Assembly: GCA_025355385.1 (NCBI GenBank)
Contig: JANXZS010000074.1
Location: 1 to 48,673, forward strand
Reading direction: 5' to 3'
From: Acidobacteriaceae bacterium
GTDB taxonomy: Bacteria; Acidobacteriota; Terriglobia; Terriglobales; Acidobacteriaceae
Length of the DNA stretch: 48,673 bases
The notes beneath the pieces are model-generated. The model searched no databases. It had not been told where the DNA came from and worked only from the letters and a program-made list of their open reading frames with translations. This document shows, piece after piece, positions 42,534 to 48,673 of this stretch (its first letter is position 1; every line of letters starts with the position of its first letter). The translations under genes and the position numbers were made by a program.

Positions 42534-44330
42534 ATGGGTAGAGGTAAACTGCTCACGAGGGCCGGTGTCCTTGGCTGGATGTTGACGCTGCTCGTGCCTC
42601 TTTGGGCACAGGGCACCCGGGATACCAAGGGCGAATTTTCGACGTTGCTACGTCGTGGATTTGAGTTCCATCAACATGCGGACTACGTCAACGCGGCCCC
42701 CCTGTTGCGGCGCGCCTGGAAGTTGAATCCGCACAACTACTTCGTCAACCTGCTGCTGGGAGTTGAAATGCTCCGTACCGGCGAACCCGACGAGGCGGTT
42801 GGCTTTCTGAAAGAGGCATCCCGGCAGCGCTCGAATGAAGACGTCCCATACGGGTACATGGGCGAAGCGCAGGCTGCAATGGGCCATCATGCGGAGGCGG
42901 CGGAAGCTTATCTGCATGCAATGCAGTTAAGTCCCCTGTCGCAAGAGGCGATCCAAGGTTGGGTCGATTACAGTCTGGAAAGATTCCGGGAGTTGGCGGG
43001 ACGACTGCGTAGTTCCGACCGGGGATTGGCCGCGGCATACCGATTGCAGGCGATTTCCCTACCATTAGCGGATGTGAAGCGTAGGGAACTGCTGGAGCAT
43101 GCGGCCACTCTTGATCCGAAAGCGCCGGGCATCTGGGGCGAATTGGCAATGTCTCACTTCGCCTCCGGCAATTCCACAGCGGCACAGAGCGACCTCAGTC
43201 GGGCAGGTGCCGAGAGTGCTCTGGACTTACGCTACAGTGAAGTGGCGGCACTGCTGTCGGCAAATGCAGGTGAATGGGTTGCCGCCGCGCAGCACCTTAA
43301 CCAAATCGCGAGCCAATCTCCTGGCGCGCTGGCGCGCGTGATTTCAGATTGGCCTGCGGCGCTGCAGCCCAACGACGGAAGTTTGGTGAATGGGCCTGCA
43401 GCGAAGTTTCTTGAATGTGCGCGTGACGCGCAGGAGAATTGTACGCTGGACGAGCTCTCGCACCAGTCTTCGATTGAGGTGCGCAGAGCATCCGGATCCC
43501 GCGAGATACTCTACCGTGAGCAACGATGGGATCGCCTTTCGGCATTACCGGCGCCCGGCACAAGCGACTCAGATTTATGGCTCCAATGGGGTGAGTCATT
43601 CGCACAACTGGGGAAGTGGCCGCAAGCAATTCCAGCGCTGGAGCGCGGCCTTCGAAATCAATCCGACAATGTGTATGCCGAATTCCTGCTCTCATCGTGT
43701 TATGCAAACGAGGCGGGCAGAGCAGTGGCAAGACTGCAGCGAATAGGGGCAGGCGAAGCTGTCGCACATATGGTTCGCGGAGATGTGATGCTGCGCATGC
43801 AGAACAATAGCGCGGCCGCAATCGCTGAGTACAAGCTTGCCCTTGCTAGTCAAAGCGATGATCCGAGACTCTTGGAGCGCATGGCTGAAGCGTTGGTTAG
43901 TGATGGCCAGCTCGATGCCGCCGCTGATTACGCACATGCCGCGCTACGCATCGATCCTTACCGCTTCTCCGCCACGCGGACTCTTGCGCAGGTGGCCATG
44001 CGGCAACGAAAGTACAGGGAAGCCCTGCCGTACCTTGAACAGCTCGCGACGCATGATCCCAAAGATCTGACGACACAAGTCGATCTGGCTACAGCCCTGG
44101 AGCAGATGGGCAATTTTGTCGAGGCATTAAAGCATCTGGAACCAGCCCTGCAGCAAAAATTTCCTGACGAGAAGGGAAGTCTGCATTCCCTGTTGGGCAC
44201 CGCGCTGCGACGCGTTGGACGATCCCAAGATGCAGCTACTGCATTTGCTACTGCGCGGCGCCTTTCCGACGAATACCAGATGAGCACGCACCGCGAGGAG
44301 GCCACACAGAAAACAGGGTCGCCCCCATAA
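42534..44330 (+). CDS. secreted tetratricopeptide-repeat protein
   Basis: A protein-protein interaction protein of 598 residues. The signal peptide (about 1-26, ending PLWAQG) is followed by several TPR motifs: one at about 35-140 (FHQHADYVNAAPLLRRAWKL, then GYMGEAQAAMGHHAEAAEAY). A less regular middle region follows, and a second TPR block runs from about 345 to the end (LAQVAMRQRKYREALPYLEQ). Proteins like this in acidobacteria often sit beside large TonB receptors and glycan-degrading enzymes. The TonB receptor gene starts 256 bp downstream on the same strand. Partner unknown. Confidence 0.85.
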   Translation: MGRGKLLTRAGVLGWMLTLLVPLWAQGTRDTKGEFSTLLRRGFEFHQHADYVNAAPLLRRAWKLNPHNYFVNLLLGVEMLRTGEPDEAVGFLKEASRQRSNEDVPYGYMGEAQAAMGHHAEAAEAYLHAMQLSPLSQEAIQGWVDYSLERFRELAGRLRSSDRGLAAAYRLQAISLPLADVKRRELLEHAATLDPKAPGIWGELAMSHFASGNSTAAQSDLSRAGAESALDLRYSEVAALLSANAGEWVAAAQHLNQIASQSPGALARVISDWPAALQPNDGSLVNGPAAKFLECARDAQENCTLDELSHQSSIEVRRASGSREILYREQRWDRLSALPAPGTSDSDLWLQWGESFAQLGKWPQAIPALERGLRNQSDNVYAEFLLSSCYANEAGRAVARLQRIGAGEAVAHMVRGDVMLRMQNNSAAAIAEYKLALASQSDDPRLLERMAEALVSDGQLDAAADYAHAALRIDPYRFSATRTLAQVAMRQRKYREALPYLEQLATHDPKDLTTQVDLATALEQMGNFVEALKHLEPALQQKFPDEKGSLHSLLGTALRRVGRSQDAATAFATARRLSDEYQMSTHREEATQKTGSPP

Positions 44331-44586
44331 TCCTGAGGCATGGATCCACCTGCTTACCAGTGGCGTCTAGAGGGTGATCGGCACTCGCAGATCCGCAGCA
44401 TTCCCTCCACTGATCCTCCCGCCCGTAGCCGACACCCTCCCCCGCTACGAACCGTAAAACACAAGAATAATCTTGATCCCACATATCTCGCGATGTTAAG
44501 GGAAGGCTATCTTTTGATTATTGTTGGTGGAAGCCGGACGCATTGCCACCTTCGATAAAAAATCAACCATCATGGCGAGGACTTTT

Positions 44587-47500
44587 ATGGAGAGTCACAG
44601 GATCCAGTTTGGAAACTTCAGACGGTTCGCTATGGTATGTCTCACCTTGGCATGCCTGGCGCTTTGCACTAATAAAGGCCTACAGGGCCAATCATCGAAT
44701 GCAAAGATCAGCGGAGTCGTGGCGGATTCCAGTGGAGCAGCGGTTGATAGCGCCGAGGTCAGTGCGGTCAATGCAGCGACAGGTGTCCCCTACACCTCGA
44801 CGACAAATTCGTCCGGGGTGTACGTCCTTCCGCAGGTTCTACCGGGTTTGTACCGCATCACTGTGAGCAGGAGCGGATTCGGTACTCAGGTCAAATCGGG
44901 ACTTCGCTTAAGCACCGGCGACAGCCTTTCACAGAATTTTACCCTGCTGCCGGGGGCGGTGGAGCAGACAGTTACGGTAACAGCGGCTGCCGGGCTAATG
45001 TCTTCCGATGTATCCAGTACGGCCGCTATCCTGGACAACAAGATGATTACAGAGCTGCCTCAGCTCAACCGGAACACGCTTGACCTTACGGCGACGATCC
45101 CGTCCGTTCAGGGAGCCGGGCCGCTCAGCGACAGCATCGCTACTTTAGGGAATGCCTCCTACTTGTTAGCCAATCACGGTAACAGCTATTCTCTTTCCGG
45201 CGGCCAGGTGAACGGCACGAGTATTTCGGTTGATGGCAATCAGGTACAGGACTCAGAGTTCAACGCCAGCAACCGGTCGGTACCGACACCGGACAGCGTT
45301 GGGGAGTTCCGCGTGGAAAGTGGCGTCCTGACTGCCGACAAGGGGCGTTACTCTGGCGGCATGGTCTCGATCCAGACACAGAGCGGGACGAACCAGATTC
45401 ACGGGCGCGTATTTGAGTATTTCCGCAACCAGGCTCTAAACAGCAATGACTGGATCAACAATGCACAAGGCGTACCCCGGCAGGCCTTCCACCAGAATAA
45501 CTATGGTGTCTCGGCGGGAGGTCCGCTCACCTTGCCACGTCTCTATTCCGGCAAGAATCGCACCTTCTGGTTCTTTGGCTGGGAAGGGGAGCGGTACTCT
45601 CAATCGCAGAACGTGAGGAGTACGGTCCCCACAGCACTCAACCACCAAGGGGATTTTTCGCAGACCATCATCAACAATGGCAACCTTGGGCCGGACGGTA
45701 ATCCGGTATACGCCAAGATTTACGATCCATTTCACGGTTTCTCCGACGCTAGCGGTAACTGGGTTCGGCCGCAATACCCGGATAGCAAAATTCCGCTAAT
45801 GGCCGCAGGGAACTTATCAGGACAAAGCCAGCTATTTCAGAAGTACCTGGCTTTGTGGCCGCTGCCTAATCATGCATCCGATGCGAACAGCGACCACAAC
45901 AATAACTACTATTCGACCATTCACACGTCACGGCCGACTGATCGCTACTTCGTTCGCCTGGATGAGAATATAAACAATAACAATCGGCTGAATTTCAGCT
46001 TGAGCAAATCCGGGATGCTGAACACGATCCCCGCCCCGTTCCTGCATGCCGGAGCGTCCATCACCACCGATGACGACTGGTCAGGAAGCTTGCTTTATAA
46101 CTGGGTGATCTCACCGACAGCCATCCTCGATGTGCACGTCGGCTTCGGCACGGCAAAACTGATCAGCACTGGTGTATCAGGGCTAGGCTCGTTGCCGGAC
46201 TCCACTATCGATACAACCAACTGGGGCTTTGATTCACTGATCGTGAATAATCCTGAGCGCTCTACGAGCCAGATTCCACCAGCTATAACGATCCCCGGAT
46301 ACACGCCCGTCGGGGGTTCGGAGTTTGATTCCTTCATCAATCAAACGACCAACGGTACCGTTGCTCTGACCAAAATATTCGGGCGCCATTCCATCAAGGT
46401 CGGATATGAGCAGTACTTCTACCGCTTTCACGAAAAAGGTGGGGATCACACGGGCGCAGCCTGGATCAACGCGGGCGGTGGCTCGAACCAGCACTGGGAT
46501 AACAATGACGGCCTTACTGGCAGCCCGCTTGCCGAGCTCATGATGGGCTCGTCCAATTTCTTCCAGTGGGGTAACTGGGACATTACTCCCTTCGGCTGGA
46601 ACCAGGCTGCGTATGCCATGGACGACTGGAAGGTAAATAGCAAGCTGACCGTACAGATGGGAGTGCGGTGGGACCATGATGGCGCTCGCCAGGGACGGCA
46701 TCCACAGGGAAGCCTGATGTACGACATCAAGGCAAAGAATGTGCTGAAATCAAATGCGGGCTGGGATTGGTCACAGGTAACAACCGCGGTGCCGGGATTA
46801 GCCGGGCTTCCTTCCCCCGCATGGCTCAGCCAGGGCGCAACCGGAAGAGACGTATTACTCGATACTCCCGAGTATCCGCAGAAGAACCTCTACACAACCA
46901 ACTGGCTGAACTTCCAGCCGCGACTTGGTATCTCCTATGCGCTGGATCCTTCTACGGTCTTGCACGCCAGCGCAGGCTTCGTGTACGAGGGACTGAATGG
47001 CCTGTCTACCGACTACTTCAGCTTCTACTACAATTCAAATACATTTAATCAGATACCTTCCCTTGACGGTCAGCATTGGGTGAGCGAGTTAGGAAATGAC
47101 CACGGTCTAGGTACATTTCCGCTGCAACCTTCCGGAGCCAATCTTGGATTCAACCCTCCTGTCCGAACGAATACCGACTATGGTTACCAGACGTTTGGAG
47201 GTTCGGCGAATCCGGATCAGGGAGGCGCATCCCTGCTACCGCACTATGACAGTCCTATGGACTATATGTGGGGATTGGGTATTCAACGGCAACTCGGAAA
47301 GGACTGGGTGGTCTCCGCAGAGTACCAGGGAATACGGGGCATCCATCTTCTAATGCCGGTTGGCCAATGGAGCTTGAATAACACCCCGGTTGACTACTAT
47401 AAACTAGGGTCGCAGTTACAAGGGCAAGTGCCAAACCCCTTCTACGGTCAGTCGCAGATTTTTTCCAGCCAACCGACCGTTTCTCTTTACCAGCTACTCG

Positions 47501-48357
47501 CGCTGTCCCCGCAATATGCGCAATCGAGTCCAGGGCAGGCCGCTTGGGGTAAGTCGTTTTCAAATTTTGGAAATGTACAGGTACAGACCCGAGCCTTCAG
47601 GGGACTTACTCTCCTAGCATCGTATGCAATTCGCAAGACACTCACCAACACCGGTGGTAAAGACATCCAGCACAGCGCTGGCACCAACATGGGTCTGCTT
47701 CAGAATCCGCACAATCTGATGGAGGGCTATGGTTTAGCGCTGTATGAAAAACCGCAGACGATGAAGGTGAATGTCTCCTATGATCTTCCTGTTGGACGCG
47801 GGCGCCAGTACATGACGGGTCCAAGTGGTTTCGGGGCAAATCTGCTGGATGCCTTCATAGGCGGTTGGGCGGTGGCGGGTATCGCTGTTTGGGATCCAAA
47901 AGGAACGCCAGTGCTCCTGCCTACAGTCGACGGTAGCGTAACAGCCCCGGGAGCAGCAGTTCGCTGGGGTCTTGCACCGGGAAACTATGTCAAGTCCTCT
48001 AAGAACTACTCCCGGGGAGTTTATGTGAACGGCGCGTTTATCAACCCCGATCCCTCGGGTATCTTTATTCCGCAGTCGTTTGTTCGCACTGCGGACTATA
48101 GCTTCAGCAATGCCCCCTTTGTCTATCCTGACGTTCGCAATCCTGGGGACTTTTCCACCGATGCGACCCTGTTGAAGAAGTTCTATCTTGGGCAGGATCA
48201 GGAGCGGTATCTTGAGACACGGGTGGAGGCGACCAATGTATTCAACCATCCGGTTTTAGGAACAATCAACAATGACCCTGATTCGCCCACCTTTGGCGGA
48301 GTCAGTGGAAAAAGTGGCGCACGCATCATGCAGATTGGTTTGCGTCTCTTCTTTTAG
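44587..48357 (+). CDS. TonB-dependent receptor with CarboxypepD_reg-like N-terminal domain (Oar-like)
   Basis: Outer-membrane transporter of 1256 residues, probably for oligosaccharides. A signal peptide (about 1-35, ending LQGQ) is followed by a carboxypeptidase regulatory-like beta domain (about 38-125, AKISGVVADSSGAAVDSAEVSAV). Next come the plug (ITELPQLNRNTLDLT, and the DGNQVQDSEFN region) and a long 22-strand-type barrel ending in RIMQIGLRLFF, a classical C-terminal aromatic. Very large Oar-type receptors are a hallmark of acidobacteria. ATG 44587 is preferred, with GAGG 6 nt upstream; ATG 44572 is the alternative. The next gene is a secreted protein, reached through a hairpin. Confidence 0.92.
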   Translation: MESHRIQFGNFRRFAMVCLTLACLALCTNKGLQGQSSNAKISGVVADSSGAAVDSAEVSAVNAATGVPYTSTTNSSGVYVLPQVLPGLYRITVSRSGFGTQVKSGLRLSTGDSLSQNFTLLPGAVEQTVTVTAAAGLMSSDVSSTAAILDNKMITELPQLNRNTLDLTATIPSVQGAGPLSDSIATLGNASYLLANHGNSYSLSGGQVNGTSISVDGNQVQDSEFNASNRSVPTPDSVGEFRVESGVLTADKGRYSGGMVSIQTQSGTNQIHGRVFEYFRNQALNSNDWINNAQGVPRQAFHQNNYGVSAGGPLTLPRLYSGKNRTFWFFGWEGERYSQSQNVRSTVPTALNHQGDFSQTIINNGNLGPDGNPVYAKIYDPFHGFSDASGNWVRPQYPDSKIPLMAAGNLSGQSQLFQKYLALWPLPNHASDANSDHNNNYYSTIHTSRPTDRYFVRLDENINNNNRLNFSLSKSGMLNTIPAPFLHAGASITTDDDWSGSLLYNWVISPTAILDVHVGFGTAKLISTGVSGLGSLPDSTIDTTNWGFDSLIVNNPERSTSQIPPAITIPGYTPVGGSEFDSFINQTTNGTVALTKIFGRHSIKVGYEQYFYRFHEKGGDHTGAAWINAGGGSNQHWDNNDGLTGSPLAELMMGSSNFFQWGNWDITPFGWNQAAYAMDDWKVNSKLTVQMGVRWDHDGARQGRHPQGSLMYDIKAKNVLKSNAGWDWSQVTTAVPGLAGLPSPAWLSQGATGRDVLLDTPEYPQKNLYTTNWLNFQPRLGISYALDPSTVLHASAGFVYEGLNGLSTDYFSFYYNSNTFNQIPSLDGQHWVSELGNDHGLGTFPLQPSGANLGFNPPVRTNTDYGYQTFGGSANPDQGGASLLPHYDSPMDYMWGLGIQRQLGKDWVVSAEYQGIRGIHLLMPVGQWSLNNTPVDYYKLGSQLQGQVPNPFYGQSQIFSSQPTVSLYQLLALSPQYAQSSPGQAAWGKSFSNFGNVQVQTRAFRGLTLLASYAIRKTLTNTGGKDIQHSAGTNMGLLQNPHNLMEGYGLALYEKPQTMKVNVSYDLPVGRGRQYMTGPSGFGANLLDAFIGGWAVAGIAVWDPKGTPVLLPTVDGSVTAPGAAVRWGLAPGNYVKSSKNYSRGVYVNGAFINPDPSGIFIPQSFVRTADYSFSNAPFVYPDVRNPGDFSTDATLLKKFYLGQDQERYLETRVEATNVFNHPVLGTINNDPDSPTFGGVSGKSGARIMQIGLRLFF

Positions 48358-48369
48358 GTCTCTCTCATC

Positions 48370-48396
48370 GGAGCCGACTCCACTAAAGTCGGCTCC
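48370..48396 (+). terminator. hairpin between TonB receptor and downstream gene
   Basis: GGAGCCGACT and AGTCGGCTCC form a perfect 10-bp GC-rich stem around loop CCACTAA, 12 bp after the receptor stop. The following TCCATTTCC is only weakly U-rich. The downstream start is 27 bp further, so it may be a partial terminator or a 3' stabilising hairpin. Confidence 0.5.
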
Positions 48397-48422
48397 TCCA
48401 TTTCCTGGCCTTGGAGGCTGAC

Positions 48423-48673
48423 GTGCATCGTAGAGTGATTGGGTACTGTTTGTGGCTGATTTTGTTTGCCTGCACGTTCGTAGCATCGGGCCAGACCTCC
48501 GCTTCGATCCAAACTCAGCAGACCACTTTGCAGGTGGAAGCGGGTGAGGAAGCTCCGCGGGTGGTGGGCCTGAAGACTGCTCAACTCGCGGGCTGGAACA
48601 ACAGGATTTCTGAGACTTTGATCGAATTTGCTGATGTAGATGGCAGATCCGTGCCGCTCAAGTGGAAACTGAG
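48423..48673 (+). CDS. secreted protein, N-terminal part (possibly a glycoside hydrolase)
   Basis: The gene runs off the right edge; 83 codons are visible. GTG 48423 has a perfect GGAGG at 48413-48417. The product begins with a signal peptide (VIGYCLWLILFACTFVASGQ), then LQVEAGEEAPRVVGLKTAQL, AGWNNRISETLIEFADVDG and VPLKWKL. The last part looks like the opening beta-sandwich of alpha-galactosidase-like (GH36-type) enzymes, but too little is present to be sure. Its position behind the TonB receptor fits a glycan-use gene pair. Confidence 0.5.
   Translation, partial: MHRRVIGYCLWLILFACTFVASGQTSASIQTQQTTLQVEAGEEAPRVVGLKTAQLAGWNNRISETLIEFADVDGRSVPLKWKL

Overview
The window looks like chromosomal DNA of an acidobacterium (Acidobacteriota, probably class Terriglobia). 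This is an inference from gene content. It rests on a very large CarboxypepD_reg/Oar-type TonB-dependent receptor, several secreted glycoside hydrolases, a cupin very like the Granulicella tundricola hydroxynitrile lyase, a short GNAT-type N-acetylglutamate synthase inside an arg operon, and moderately GC-rich, densely packed operons. I see no phage, IS element, CRISPR array or rRNA.

Layout. 1-7688: a [NiFe]-hydrogenase region. A diaphorase pair (hoxE, start of hoxF) reads left off the edge, and divergently a tightly overlapped maturation operon hypC-D-E-A-B-F reads right. The 610-bp gap between them carries two CRP/FNR-type palindromes, each about 41.5-42.5 bp upstream of a plausible -10 box. 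7664-15443: an arginine operon on the minus strand, argR-C-B-D-F-G-H plus a GNAT acetyltransferase (argA type), with a double ARG box in front of argR. 15744-18150: TetR regulator plus long-chain acyl-CoA ligase. 18252-21100: a Tat-exported GH32 enzyme and a phosphofructokinase with PPi-type residues. 21344-24729: small excisionase-like HTH protein, M24 peptidase, accB and accC. 24910-26707: JAMM protease plus E1-like/rhodanese protein (sulfur-carrier or cysteine biosynthesis type). 26789-26865: tRNA-Cys.

27215-39000: GH92 mannosidase, nicotinate phosphoribosyltransferase, an anchored unknown, the HNL-like cupin, an amino-sugar kinase/RapZ fusion coupled to a MurU-like nucleotidyltransferase (cell-wall sugar recycling), a MASE1-PAS-GGDEF cyclase and a GH51 arabinofuranosidase. 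Two copies of a 118-bp, strongly palindromic repeat (91% identical, with a compensatory base-pair change) sit exactly in the two convergent gaps of this stretch. 39303-48673: a secreted unknown, an FAH-family sugar-acid hydrolase, a GlcG/HbpS protein, a secreted TPR protein, the TonB receptor and the start of a further secreted protein behind a hairpin.

The most notable observations are the paired 118-bp palindromic elements, the kinase-RapZ fusion, the mirrored CRP/FNR sites between hox and hyp, and the argR double ARG box. All functional statements rest on motif recognition by eye; no database search was run.
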